From: Bacteroidales bacterium
GTDB lineage: Bacteria; Bacteroidota; Bacteroidia; Bacteroidales; F082
Assembly: GCA_017548125.1 (NCBI GenBank)
Contig: JAFYNK010000023.1
Location: 1-64,000 of the forward strand
Direction: 5' to 3'
Length of the DNA stretch: 64,000 nucleotides
The notes under the pieces are model-generated. The model was not told the DNA's origin and did no database searches. It saw only the letters and a list, made by a program, of their open reading frames with translations. This document shows, piece after piece, positions 47,344 through 56,029 of the stretch. The position numbers and the translations under genes are program-made. Every line of letters begins with the position of its first letter. The first letter of the stretch is position 1.

Positions 47344-47747
47344 ATTACAAATTGTTGATAAATTTTTACAAAGTTAGTAATTATTTTCTTATCAAAAATC
47401 TTTTTTCTCACTAATTATGAACATTTTAGAAAAAAATTACATTTTGTTTAAATTTGCTATCTTATTATAATTCAACACAATAATTTTTATCAACAATTTC
47501 ATTGTTAATAACTAATATTTTTGTTAATAAAATTTTAAAACTTGACCTTTTTCCACAATTTGTAAGTTATTAACAGTTTTTATCCTCGATTGTTAACATT
47601 AACTAACATAGTTTTCAACAATAAAATTTAAGCTAAATTATTGTATTTTATACACTTAACAAGTTATCAACAATTAGTTATTCACTCATTTTTTTATATT
47701 AATTTTTAAATTTAAAATTAATGAAATAATAAATAAACAAGTGTTTG
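47344..47747. other. AT-rich gene-free region with a cluster of DnaA-box-like 9-mers; candidate oriC
   Basis: This 404-bp gap holds no gene and is extremely AT-rich. It contains one match to TTWTNCACA (TTTTCCACA, 47549-47557), two TTATNCACT (47648-47656, 47678-47686), TTTTCAACA (47612-47620), and TTATCAACA or TTATTAACA at 47487, 47567 and 47664, plus the reverse form at 47353, 47503 and 47522. Such density plus an AT-rich unwinding-like stretch resembles a replication origin. The evidence is by eye only; no dnaA gene is nearby in the window. Confidence 0.4.
47369..47376 (-). promoter_or_regulatory. -7 box for rpiB
   Basis: The minus strand reads TAACTTTG, 25 bp before the start. Confidence 0.5.
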
Positions 47748-48884
47748 TTAGTTTCTTTTCCAGCTAACATTTAATAACAATCCGCTTAAAGCTGTAAACA
47801 CAACATAAAATGGATAAATAAATTCGAGAGGTAAAGTGAATCGTAAGATTTTACCTTGATTCATGAAATTGGTGATGTTTTTCAAAATAGGGAAATCTAT
47901 AAAGAATTTAAGCAATGTTAACAAAATATAGATACTCCAAAGAGCTGGGATGAAAAGTGCGCTTAAAAACAAGGAAACTATGCTTAAATTGAAAAATAAA
48001 ACTACTAATGCTGTTAATATAATTTTACAATTAGTGTATGATTTGGTTTTAGAAACCCATCTTCTTCTTTGTTTAAAAAATTCTTTTATGGTTTTACTCG
48101 TTTTGGTTTTAACAATAGCCGATTTGTCAAGTATGAATTTAACGTTTTTACTGCCATAATTTTTTACAAATTGTTCTAAAAGGAACATGTCATCGCCTGA
48201 TGGAATGTCAAAATCATGACGTAATTTTTCAACATCTAAGGCTGCATTTCTTTCGTATGCCATATTTGCTCCGTTGCACATTACAGGAAAACCTATGCTC
48301 GCAGATCCAGCTGTGCTTGCAATCAGGCTTAAATGTTCCAAAACCTGCATCTTTTCAAACAAATTATTTGCCGGTGACAATAAAACAGGTGCTAAAATCA
48401 TCTTGCATTTTTTATCTTGATAAAATGCATTAACACTTTCAATCCATTTAGAATTTAATTCACAATCAGCATCTGTAACCATAATGAGTTCATTTTCAGC
48501 ATTATGTAATGCTTGTGATATAGCTTTCTTTTTGCCTTCAAATTCAGCTTCTAAGAGTCTTATGTTTATATCTTTATGATTGTCAATAAAATTTTTAACT
48601 ATTTTTCTTGTATCATCTTCCGAATGGTCATCAACTATTACAACTTCAAATGATTCTTTTGGAAATGTTTGATTATAAATAGATTGTAATAATTTTTCTA
48701 TATTTTTTTCTTCATTACGAGCTGCTATTAAAACAGAAACCTTGACGATGTTTTTTTTGTTAAAAAAGTTAAACGTTTCCTTTAGATTATATAATCCGAA
48801 TGTGAAAGCTGCAATTAATATTAAATATAACGCAGCAATTATTAAAACGACATTTAACAATATTTGAAGTATCTCAAGGTTCAT
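47748..48884 (-). CDS. Membrane-associated family 2 glycosyltransferase
   Basis: The 378-residue protein has an N-terminal membrane segment, a GT-A domain (VSVLIAARNEEKNIEKLL, VIVDDHSEDDT, VTDADCE), the processive-type QRRRW motif near residue 280 and three or four C-terminal membrane segments. This layout suits polysaccharide or glycolipid synthesis on the cytoplasmic membrane. Its start overlaps the end of the flippase-like gene by 11 bases, so the two are probably co-expressed. Confidence 0.88.
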   Translation of the reverse strand: MNLEILQILLNVVLIIAALYLILIAAFTFGLYNLKETFNFFNKKNIVKVSVLIAARNEEKNIEKLLQSIYNQTFPKESFEVVIVDDHSEDDTRKIVKNFIDNHKDINIRLLEAEFEGKKKAISQALHNAENELIMVTDADCELNSKWIESVNAFYQDKKCKMILAPVLLSPANNLFEKMQVLEHLSLIASTAGSASIGFPVMCNGANMAYERNAALDVEKLRHDFDIPSGDDMFLLEQFVKNYGSKNVKFILDKSAIVKTKTSKTIKEFFKQRRRWVSKTKSYTNCKIILTALVVLFFNLSIVSLFLSALFIPALWSIYILLTLLKFFIDFPILKNITNFMNQGKILRFTLPLEFIYPFYVVFTALSGLLLNVSWKRN

Positions 48885-49863
48885 TTTTTCTGAAAAAATT
48901 TAAACGATATGTTAAAAATAATCCAATTAGAGCTGGTATTGCTATGTTAAAAATCCATAACAGTGAACTTGCCGAAAATACCATCATTCCAAATGATGAA
49001 TTTATGTCATTCATTATCAGCCAATTTTCAAATACCATAATGCTGACAGAACCTCTTACTGCTATTTCTGTAATAGTTATGAATGGAACAATCATCATTA
49101 ACAAATATGTTAATGAAATAGGTATCATGGCATTGAAATAATTTAATGGGATTTTGAACGCCCATATTAAAAGAACGAATTGGAATGTGTATAAAAAATA
49201 TCTGGCAAAAGATAAAATCAGAATTTTTAACAGTTCTTTTTTGTCATATAAAGAGAATATTTCAAAATAATCTTTTGTCTTTTCTTTAAATTTTTTAGGA
49301 ATTATGAATTGAAAATATCTAAGCAAAAAAATGTTAAAATACATTAATATTAATAATGTGATAATCGACAATACAGATATACCTATTAATATAATGTGTT
49401 TTTCTACAAAAAATAATGTTGAAAATAATCCGATGCTCACCGTTGCAATCATTTGTGCCATGCCGCCAACCAAAGTAGTGAGCGAAGCCTTTATTCTGTC
49501 GCCTTTTTCCAACATGAAAATTCTTCCTAAAAAATTACCCATTCTATTTGGAAAAAACATTCCTGCACTAATTCCTGTAAATATTGAAATAAATGATTTA
49601 CAATTACTTATATATTCAATAGGCTTTAATTGTAATTTCCATTTTATTCCTTCTAAATAAATATTAATAGGTACTAACAGAAAAGCTAGAATCATTATTA
49701 CAAACTGACTGCTGCTGGTGAATGATGTTTTTATGTCTAATAAAACATCATTAACATCTTGATTAACAATCAATTTTTTATATAAAACAAAAACACCTAA
49801 CAGTACGATAGCTATTTTGACTGTCAGTTCTGTGAATTTTATTATTTTTGCTTTATTATTCAT
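48874..49863 (-). CDS. Flippase-like membrane protein (lysylphosphatidylglycerol synthase TM-domain family, UPF0104-like)
   Basis: The 329-residue protein has about eight hydrophobic segments and conserved features such as SIFTGISAGMFFPNRMGNFLGR and the later FITITEIAVRGSVSI. These match the integral-membrane region shared with MprF and called flippase-like. It has no aminoacyl-transferase domain. The ATG at 49863 is used because the longer frame adds 37 residues unlike the family. Pairing with the glycosyltransferase suggests a role in moving or making a glycolipid, which is inference. Confidence 0.85.
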   Translation of the reverse strand: MNNKAKIIKFTELTVKIAIVLLGVFVLYKKLIVNQDVNDVLLDIKTSFTSSSQFVIMILAFLLVPINIYLEGIKWKLQLKPIEYISNCKSFISIFTGISAGMFFPNRMGNFLGRIFMLEKGDRIKASLTTLVGGMAQMIATVSIGLFSTLFFVEKHIILIGISVLSIITLLILMYFNIFLLRYFQFIIPKKFKEKTKDYFEIFSLYDKKELLKILILSFARYFLYTFQFVLLIWAFKIPLNYFNAMIPISLTYLLMMIVPFITITEIAVRGSVSIMVFENWLIMNDINSSFGMMVFSASSLLWIFNIAIPALIGLFLTYRLNFFRKNEP

Positions 49864-49894
49864 TATAAATATACTTCTACAAAAATAATAAAAA

Positions 49895-50488
49895 TTGGTA
49901 AAGGAAAGAATAATATTAGGCATCGACCCTGGAACAATGGTTATGGGATATAGTTTGATAATGCAGAAAGACAAACAATTATCCTTGTTAAGAATGGGTG
50001 TTTTGAAGTTGAAACAATATGATAATCAAGCATTAAAGTTAAAAAAAATATTCGAGAGAGTGCTTGAAATAATAGATGAATATCATCCTGATGAATTAGC
50101 TATAGAAGCTCCATTTTTTGGAAAAAATGTTCAGTCGATGTTGAAATTAGGTCGTGCTCAAGGTGTTGCAATGGCAGCGGCTTTGTATCGCGACATTCCA
50201 ATTTTTGAATATTCTCCTCGAAAAATAAAGCAGTCGATAACAGGAAATGGCGCTGCGTCTAAAGAACAAGTAGCTCTTATGTTACAGAAAATCATTAAGT
50301 TTGAACAACTTCCTGAATTTCTCGACGCTACCGACGCAACAGCTGCTGCTGTCTGTCATTATTTCCAGCGTTCTCTTAATATTGTTGGCGATACTGATGA
50401 ATCGAAAACAGTTAAAATACCTAAAGGAAAAAAATCTTTCAACAGCTGGTCTTCTTTCCTTGAAAATAATCCCGACCGTAAAATTTAA
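49895..50488 (+). CDS. ruvC: Holliday junction resolvase RuvC
   Basis: RuvC cuts Holliday junctions formed by recombination. The protein starts with [16 protein letters not shown], including the first catalytic Asp, then [23 protein letters not shown] with the Glu, and ends its core with [14 protein letters not shown], where the last Asp residues lie. The only suitable start is the TTG at 49895, since the next ATG would remove the first catalytic Asp. A C-terminal extension of about 30 basic residues follows the core. Confidence 0.93.
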   Translation: MVKERIILGIDPGTMVMGYSLIMQKDKQLSLLRMGVLKLKQYDNQALKLKKIFERVLEIIDEYHPDELAIEAPFFGKNVQSMLKLGRAQGVAMAAALYRDIPIFEYSPRKIKQSITGNGAASKEQVALMLQKIIKFEQLPEFLDATDATAAAVCHYFQRSLNIVGDTDESKTVKIPKGKKSFNSWSSFLENNPDRKI

Positions 50489-50510
50489 GTAAATTCTACT
50501 TATAGTTTTA

Positions 50511-50535
50511 TTGACTTGTGGTCTTGTAGTCTTTA
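50511..50535. repeat. CTTGTAGT octamer repeat between ruvC and the ureohydrolase-like gene
   Basis: TTGACTTGTGGTCTTGTAGT and the following bases form a short octamer array next to the minus-strand stop, like the arrays at 14.7 and 34.4 kb. Confidence 0.6.
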
Positions 50536-50539
50536 ACTA

Positions 50540-51715
50540 TTACATCAATTTCTGATAAAACTGCCACCATTTGTCTGGCAATTCATTTTCCATTGTCAAA
50601 TCGTAGTCTTCTCTTGAACATGGAATGTAATGGTGTCGTTCATATCTTTCTTTATCTTTGCTCTTGAACGATAAGTCCATCCACCATTTTCCGCTTATCT
50701 TGTGACAAAGAAAAACAATATCATCACTAACGTCTTCTAGTCTGACATTATAACGTTTGAAATCTTTGCTATTTTGTGTTGGAAAATCATTCATGCGAAG
50801 ACTGAATCCTTCAATAAAATACCATATCATTTGAGATAAAGTATTGGCTGTTATGTTGTTAATGTCGTATGAAGGATTATATTCAAAGAAACCTATCGAG
50901 GTTAATTTTGGATTTAATCCTGCGTAACGTGTCATTTTACAGCCGTCTTCTGATGAAAATCCATTAGGTGAATTATATTTTACGCCTGGAGCATCAGCAG
51001 CACGAAAAGCTGATGTGTCTATCGTTACAATATCAGCATTACGAATCAATGGCTCCGTAATTTCAATATTATTTTTTATCTTTCCTATCCTATGAACATC
51101 GAAAAGAAGTTGTTTCATTAAATCAACACTATAATTATCAACATAATAGCTTTGATAACCAATGTTTGTATAGTTGAAAAGAAAATTAGGTTGATGTAAA
51201 ATGATATAACTTAAATATGAATTAGAATTTAATTCTTCTTCATCTTGACCTATGTCGAAACGTGAATCTATTGAAGTGATATTCACTAACTTACCTGTAT
51301 TTTCATAAACTTGGTAAATAGGATATGTCAAATCTTGACTTCCACCTAAAATGATAGGAATGATACGATATTTCATCAATGTCATAAAGACTTTATTGAG
51401 AGCGAAATATGTATCTTCAATGCCAAAACCAGTTTTTATATTTCCTAAGTCAATGATTTTTATATCTTTCCAATGATTAAAAAGTTGATACAATGATTTT
51501 CTTATTGCGTTTGGAGCTTCTCTGCATCCTTTGTTATCTAAGGAGTTACGATCTTCTTCAACACCAATAATAGCAAGTTCATATCCGTCTAATTCTGGAA
51601 ATTCATTTTCATCTTTATAAATTGTGATGCTGTTTCCAATTTGATTTTGATGATATAAATTACAACTTTCTATAAAATCTTGCTTTATATTATTAAGAAA
51701 AACACTGATTTCCAT
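50540..51715 (-). CDS. Ureohydrolase (arginase/formimidoylglutamase)-like protein with altered metal ligands
   Basis: The 391-residue protein follows the arginase-superfamily layout with GGSQDLT (124-130), SIDSRFDIG (148-156) and TIDTSAFRAADAPG (231-244). In active enzymes these are GGxHxxT, DAHxDxR and SxDxDxxDP. Here the His of the first motif is Gln, the His of the second is lost, and an Asp of the third is not in place, so binuclear manganese binding looks unlikely. It may be a non-catalytic or differently acting family member. The ATG at 51715 avoids an upstream TTG lying in the -7 box. Confidence 0.78.
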   Translation of the reverse strand: MEISVFLNNIKQDFIESCNLYHQNQIGNSITIYKDENEFPELDGYELAIIGVEEDRNSLDNKGCREAPNAIRKSLYQLFNHWKDIKIIDLGNIKTGFGIEDTYFALNKVFMTLMKYRIIPIILGGSQDLTYPIYQVYENTGKLVNITSIDSRFDIGQDEEELNSNSYLSYIILHQPNFLFNYTNIGYQSYYVDNYSVDLMKQLLFDVHRIGKIKNNIEITEPLIRNADIVTIDTSAFRAADAPGVKYNSPNGFSSEDGCKMTRYAGLNPKLTSIGFFEYNPSYDINNITANTLSQMIWYFIEGFSLRMNDFPTQNSKDFKRYNVRLEDVSDDIVFLCHKISGKWWMDLSFKSKDKERYERHHYIPCSREDYDLTMENELPDKWWQFYQKLM

Positions 51716-51742
51716 TATCTTATATTTTATGTTTATTTTTTT

Positions 51743-51750
51743 CAAAGTTA
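51743..51750 (-). promoter_or_regulatory. -7 box for the ureohydrolase-like gene
   Basis: The minus strand reads TAACTTTG, 27 bp upstream of the start. Confidence 0.5.
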
Positions 51751-51797
51751 AGAAATAATTCTGATTTTATACTTTTAAAAAATGTTTAAATTTGCTT

Positions 51798-52271
51798 ATG
51801 AAAATTTTGTTTTTAGTTATCGGCAAGACCGACGAAAGTTATTTGGATACAGGTATCAGTAAATTTATCAAAAGGCTAGAACATTACATTCCTTTTGAAA
51901 TGAAAGTTATTCCTGATATAAAAAACAGAAAAACTCTTAATGAGGAACAGCAGAAAAAACTTGAAGGCGACTTGATTTTATCGCAAGTTGCACCAGGCGA
52001 CGATTTGATTCTTTTAGATGAAAACGGCAAGACATTCTCATCAGTATCTTTTTCTCAATGGATTGAAAAACAGATGAATACAAGTACTAAAAGAATTATT
52101 TTCGTTGTTGGAGGTCCTTATGGTTTTTCAAAAGACGTTTATGCAAAGGCTAAATTTAAAATAAGTCTTTCTGAAATGACTTTTTCTCATCAAATGATTC
52201 GTTTGATTTTTGTTGAACAACTTTACAGGGCTTTCACTATAATAAAAGGTGAGCCTTATCATCATGTTTAG
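51798..52271 (+). CDS. rlmH: 23S rRNA pseudouridine-1915 N3-methyltransferase RlmH
   Basis: RlmH is a SPOUT methyltransferase acting on the 70S ribosome at position 1915. The 157-residue protein has LFLVIGKTDESYL at the start, LILLDENGKTFSS, the SAM-binding FVVGGPYGFSK, and the ending LSEMTFSHQMIRLIFVEQLYRAFTI-type block with YHH. The ATG at 51798 is preferred to an upstream TTG. A TAAATTTG sequence lies at 51787-51794, so the transcript may have almost no leader. Confidence 0.95.
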   Translation: MKILFLVIGKTDESYLDTGISKFIKRLEHYIPFEMKVIPDIKNRKTLNEEQQKKLEGDLILSQVAPGDDLILLDENGKTFSSVSFSQWIEKQMNTSTKRIIFVVGGPYGFSKDVYAKAKFKISLSEMTFSHQMIRLIFVEQLYRAFTIIKGEPYHHV

Positions 52272-52364
52272 AGGAATTTAAGGTTTTTGAGAGTTGAAAG
52301 TTTTGTTAATATAGTTTAACAAAAAAATGTTAGTAAAGGCATTGACAAACGGTTTTTGGTTTTG

Positions 52365-52372
52365 TATATTTG
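52365..52372 (+). promoter_or_regulatory. -33/-7 promoter for the small protein/nitroreductase pair
   Basis: TATATTTG matches TAnnTTTG and lies 52 bp before the small gene's ATG. TTG at 52342-52344 is separated from it by 20 bases, close to the Bacteroidetes -33/-7 spacing. Confidence 0.65.
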
Positions 52373-52424
52373 TAAAGTCATACTGATTAATAAACTAATT
52401 TACTAACTTTAAAAAAATAACTTT

Positions 52425-52655
52425 ATGGAAAACTTAATTGAATTACTGAAGCAGCAGCAAGATGGATACGATGATATCAAGGCTGAAAAAAAACTAAGTT
52501 TATTTTATCACAAAGCAAATTCTGCTGGAATAAACTCTTTTTTAGATGAATTTTTTGAATGGTTGTTGCTAACCAAAAATATGGATTATAAAGATATCAT
52601 GAAAATGACACATGAAGATTTACATGATATTTATGAAAATGAATTTAAAAAATGA
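52425..52655 (+). CDS. Small hypothetical protein, 76 residues
   Basis: The product is acidic and mostly helical (MENLIELLKQQQDGYDDIKA...). It has no signal peptide and no recognised domain. A good -33/-7 promoter precedes it and the next gene starts one base after its stop, so it is likely real and co-transcribed with the nitroreductase. Function is unknown. Confidence 0.65.
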   Translation: MENLIELLKQQQDGYDDIKAEKKLSLFYHKANSAGINSFLDEFFEWLLLTKNMDYKDIMKMTHEDLHDIYENEFKK

Positions 52656-52656
52656 T

Positions 52657-53310
52657 ATGAAAAAAAATGCAAAATTATTCTGTTTGTTAGGTTTAGGACT
52701 TGCTATGTTAAGCAGTTGCACCGAACAAAAAACTACAGCGACTTCAACAGAAATTAACAAAGAACAAATTGTAGTTGAAAATTTGATGACAAGAAGAAGT
52801 ATCCGTGCTTATAAATCGCAGCCTGTTCCAAAAGATATTATGGATGTTGTTTTGGAATGTGGCATTTATGCTCCAAATGGCATGAACAAGCAACCTTGGG
52901 AAATTCGTGTTGTTGATAATAAAGAATATATCGATGGTATTACAGAATTGTATCTCTCTGATATTGACGAAGATCATCCACGTAATCCAAAGAAAGATCC
53001 TAATTTCCGCAATATGTTCCGCAATGCTCCTACTGTTGTCTTTATAGCAATAGAACCTGGGTTATGTTCTCAAGTTGATTGCGGTCTTCTTGCTGGTAAT
53101 ATGGTCAACGCAGCGTGGGCTTATGGCGTTGGAAGTTGCATACAAATGGCTCCTGTTCAATTTATGAAAACAGAAAAAGCTAAGGATTATCTTGATAAAC
53201 TTTCTTTTTCAGAAGGTTATGAACTGTTGATAGCAGTCGGTTTTGGTTATCCTGACGAACAGCCGCAAGCTAAACCAAGAATCAAGGAAAAGATAAAGTT
53301 TATCAATTAA
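52657..53310 (+). CDS. Nitroreductase family lipoprotein
   Basis: Nitroreductases are FMN-dependent NAD(P)H oxidoreductases. The 217-residue protein has a lipoprotein signal (LSSC, Cys21) followed by the family core: VENLMTRRSIRAYKSQPVP, CGIYAPNGMNKQPWEIRVV, and near the end LLIAVGFGYPDEQP. A lipid anchor is unusual for the family but recurs in Bacteroidetes. The ATG at 52657 gives the proper signal peptide; an earlier in-frame start overlaps the small upstream gene. Confidence 0.88.
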   Translation: MKKNAKLFCLLGLGLAMLSSCTEQKTTATSTEINKEQIVVENLMTRRSIRAYKSQPVPKDIMDVVLECGIYAPNGMNKQPWEIRVVDNKEYIDGITELYLSDIDEDHPRNPKKDPNFRNMFRNAPTVVFIAIEPGLCSQVDCGLLAGNMVNAAWAYGVGSCIQMAPVQFMKTEKAKDYLDKLSFSEGYELLIAVGFGYPDEQPQAKPRIKEKIKFIN

Positions 53311-53322
53311 AATTTACTTAAA

Positions 53323-53360
53323 AAAAAAAGAAACCATTCTCAAAAATGGTTTCTTTTTTT
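53323..53360. terminator. Bidirectional terminator between the nitroreductase and TlpA genes
   Basis: AAAAAAAGAAACCATT and AATGGTTTCTTTTTTT form a perfect 16-bp stem with a 6-base loop. Runs on both sides serve the two convergent transcripts. Confidence 0.9.
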
Positions 53361-53382
53361 TAAGAAAAAATCGCTTATCAGT

Positions 53383-54384
53383 TTATCTTAAATATCTGCT
53401 GAGGAATAATTTTAAATTTTCACCATTTACATTTTTGGCAATAATTATACCTTTGTCATTTATCAAGAAGTTTTGAGGAATGAAAGCAACACCATATTCT
53501 TTTGCTGCATGACAATTCCAGCCTTTCAATTCTGAAAGATGATTTTCCCAATTTAAATTATCATCTTTTATGCCTTTAAGCCAAGCTTCTTTGTCTGTAT
53601 CTAAAGAAACGCTTACTATTTCTAAGCCTTTATCTTTATAAAGATTGTATGTTTCAACAATATATGGATTTTCAACGCGGCAATCAGGACACCATGAAGC
53701 CCAAAAATCTACTAACACAAGTTTAGATTTTCCGACGAGTGATGAAAGTTCGACAGCTTCACCATCAATGTTGTTTAATGTGAAATCAATATAAGGTTGG
53801 CCAACTGCTGTGCGTTCTAACATTGTTATATATTCTTTTAATTTTTCAATATAACCTTTATTCAGTTCGCGTGATAAAATGCTGTAATTATCGCGTAATT
53901 CGCGTAGATTAAAAGCCCATTTGTAACGATATAAAAGATAAGGAGACAATACGTCAGTTCTGTTTCTTTTAACAAAATCTGAAATAAAGAATTTTTGAGC
54001 TCTTTCATCAGATTTTTCTATTTTTCTGATAAGTTCATCTAATTTATTTTGTGTTTCAGATGCTGTTATGTTTATCTTATGATATGCGTTAAAGTCACCG
54101 TTTATTATAACATTTTGATTGTCAGCGAAGAATGGTAATGCACGTCTCCAGCCTTTTATATAAAGATGGTAAGCGTCATTATTGTCATTTTTCTTGACTT
54201 TAAATAAAGCAGTGTTGTTTTCAATTAAAGCAGAATCAATGTTAATTAATTCATTATCAATCATTCTTTGTAAATAAGCAGTTTTACCGTTAGCATTTTG
54301 CATTTCAACATCAACAGTAAATTTATTCTTGCTGCAAGAGAAGAATGAAAGAATTACGAGTGAACAAATAATTACTTTTTTCAT
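53383..54384 (-). CDS. DUF4369/TlpA-type thiol-disulfide lipoprotein (second of a tandem pair)
   Basis: The 333-residue protein has a lipoprotein signal ending SFFSC (Cys17), an N-terminal DUF4369 domain and a C-terminal thioredoxin-like domain with the redox site WCPDC. It probably works in the periplasm or at the outer membrane on disulfides. Its neighbour on the same strand is a paralogue with WCGPC. The ATG at 54384 gives the proper signal; the longer frame adds seven residues. It is last in the purH-mre cluster. Confidence 0.9.
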   Translation of the reverse strand: MKKVIICSLVILSFFSCSKNKFTVDVEMQNANGKTAYLQRMIDNELINIDSALIENNTALFKVKKNDNNDAYHLYIKGWRRALPFFADNQNVIINGDFNAYHKINITASETQNKLDELIRKIEKSDERAQKFFISDFVKRNRTDVLSPYLLYRYKWAFNLRELRDNYSILSRELNKGYIEKLKEYITMLERTAVGQPYIDFTLNNIDGEAVELSSLVGKSKLVLVDFWASWCPDCRVENPYIVETYNLYKDKGLEIVSVSLDTDKEAWLKGIKDDNLNWENHLSELKGWNCHAAKEYGVAFIPQNFLINDKGIIIAKNVNGENLKLFLSRYLR

Positions 54385-54407
54385 ATTTTTTTTAGTTAAT
54401 AACAATT

Positions 54408-55502
54408 TTACTTAAGAATTTCTTCAACTTTATTTCTTAAATCTTCGCCTCTTAAATTTTTAGCTATAATGATTCCGTTTTGGTCTATCAATACGTTGCT
54501 TGGAATAGAAGAAATGCCGTATAATTTAGCACCTTCGTTGTTCCAATATTTTAAATCAGAAATATTGTGCCAGATAAGTCCGTCATTTTCAATAGCTTTA
54601 ATCCAGTTTACTTTTTCCATATCTAAAGAAACGCCTATAATGTCGAAGCCTTTTTCGTGATATTCTTTATAAACTTCAACAACGTTTGGATTTTCAGCAC
54701 GACATGGACCGCACCATGAAGCCCAGAAATCAATTAATAAAAGTTTAGATTTTCCGACGAGTTCTGATATTGACATCATATAACCTTCAGGAGTTTCCTG
54801 TGTGAAGTCAACATAAGGTTGACCAATATCAACGCGTTGAAGCACAGCGATATATTCATCGAGGAGTTTTGAATATTCACTTTCTTCTTTGATATTGAAA
54901 TTATTTACAAAGTCTTCCAATTCATTTAATTCATAGTTATAACGATTGGTATAGAGAATGTAAGGAGCTACGAAATTGTTATAATTTTTTGTCAAGAATA
55001 ATTTTTGATAGTTATTTATATTCTTTTCAATTTTATCAAATTCAGCTTCTAATTTTTTAATTGTTGCTTCGTCATTGTTTTGAGCAGCAGTTCTATATTT
55101 TTCGCCTAATTCTCTTCTTTGTTGGTTGTATTTTTTATATTCTACATTGTATTCATTTACAAGCTGTTGAGCATAAGATGCTGTTACGTTGAAGCTGTCT
55201 CTGTTTTTTGCGTCGCCAGTGATTTTAACGTCGTTGTTTTCGCTGAAGAATCGGATAGGATTTGAATCTTTTATTGATATTTGATAATGAGTTGAAGGGT
55301 TATTAGCTTCAACAACAAAATTCACCATATTATTTTGCATAATAGCAGAGTCTAATGTGATAAATTCGTTATTGAACATCTTTTTGAGATAAATAGTCTT
55401 GCCTTCAGCATTTTGTAATTCAACATTAACATTAAATGTTGATTTGTTGCATGATATAAGCGCACAAGTTGCGATAATTAATGTTAAAAGTTTTGTTTTC
55501 AT
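54408..55502 (-). CDS. DUF4369/TlpA-type thiol-disulfide lipoprotein (first of a tandem pair)
   Basis: The 364-residue protein has a lipoprotein signal ending ALISC (Cys18), a DUF4369 domain, a helical charged insertion (about 110-165, rich in K, E and Q), and a thioredoxin-like domain with WCGPC. It starts two bases after the mreD stop. It is clearly paralogous to the next gene (for example GQPYVDFT and GQPYIDFT before the redox domain) but has a different active-site pair, so the two may differ in redox potential. Confidence 0.9.
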   Translation of the reverse strand: MKTKLLTLIIATCALISCNKSTFNVNVELQNAEGKTIYLKKMFNNEFITLDSAIMQNNMVNFVVEANNPSTHYQISIKDSNPIRFFSENNDVKITGDAKNRDSFNVTASYAQQLVNEYNVEYKKYNQQRRELGEKYRTAAQNNDEATIKKLEAEFDKIEKNINNYQKLFLTKNYNNFVAPYILYTNRYNYELNELEDFVNNFNIKEESEYSKLLDEYIAVLQRVDIGQPYVDFTQETPEGYMMSISELVGKSKLLLIDFWASWCGPCRAENPNVVEVYKEYHEKGFDIIGVSLDMEKVNWIKAIENDGLIWHNISDLKYWNNEGAKLYGISSIPSNVLIDQNGIIIAKNLRGEDLRNKVEEILK

Positions 55503-55504
55503 GA

Positions 55505-56026
55505 TTATATATTTTTTTTATTTGATTTCTTAAAAAGTAGAACTATGATGAAAATTAATATTAATGAACTAAATACGCTTATTAACGTCTGCAATAAGAC
55601 AATACCAAGTAGTTTGAAACTGAAGGCTTCTAGCAAGAAAAGCATGAAATTATGTGCCAACAAGAGTATCAATGAATATACGAAGAACCAACTGATTCCC
55701 ATATTGTTAATAGACGGTTCATCATTTATGTTAAAATCTTTTCTTCTTGTCATTCCGTTTATCACGTAAGGTCTGATAAATGCCAAGAATACTGTTGCTG
55801 CTGCGTTAAGACCAGGAGTTCCATTGAATAAATCTACTGTTAATCCTGTTAGGAATCCAATGGAAAGCAGAGGTAATTTTTGAATGTTAAAAGGCAAGAG
55901 AAATATATACAAAACATAAACGCACGGGTGTATATAATATCCAAGACGTATGTTGTTGATAACCAAAACTTGCAGAAGCACCAACCCAACGAATCGCAAT
56001 ATATTTATAATAAGTCTGTTATTCAT
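55505..56026 (-). CDS. mreD: Rod shape-determining protein MreD
   Basis: MreD is the small membrane subunit of the elongasome. The 173-residue protein has about five membrane segments and the family feature GFLTGLTVDLFNGTPGLNAAA. It follows mreC by 3 bases. The usual next genes, mrdA (PBP2) and rodA, are absent; two TlpA-like genes follow instead. Confidence 0.88.
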   Translation of the reverse strand: MNNRLIINILRFVGLVLLQVLVINNIRLGYYIHPCVYVLYIFLLPFNIQKLPLLSIGFLTGLTVDLFNGTPGLNAAATVFLAFIRPYVINGMTRRKDFNINDEPSINNMGISWFFVYSLILLLAHNFMLFLLEAFSFKLLGIVLLQTLISVFSSLILIFIIVLLFKKSNKKNI

Positions 56027-56029
56027 TTT

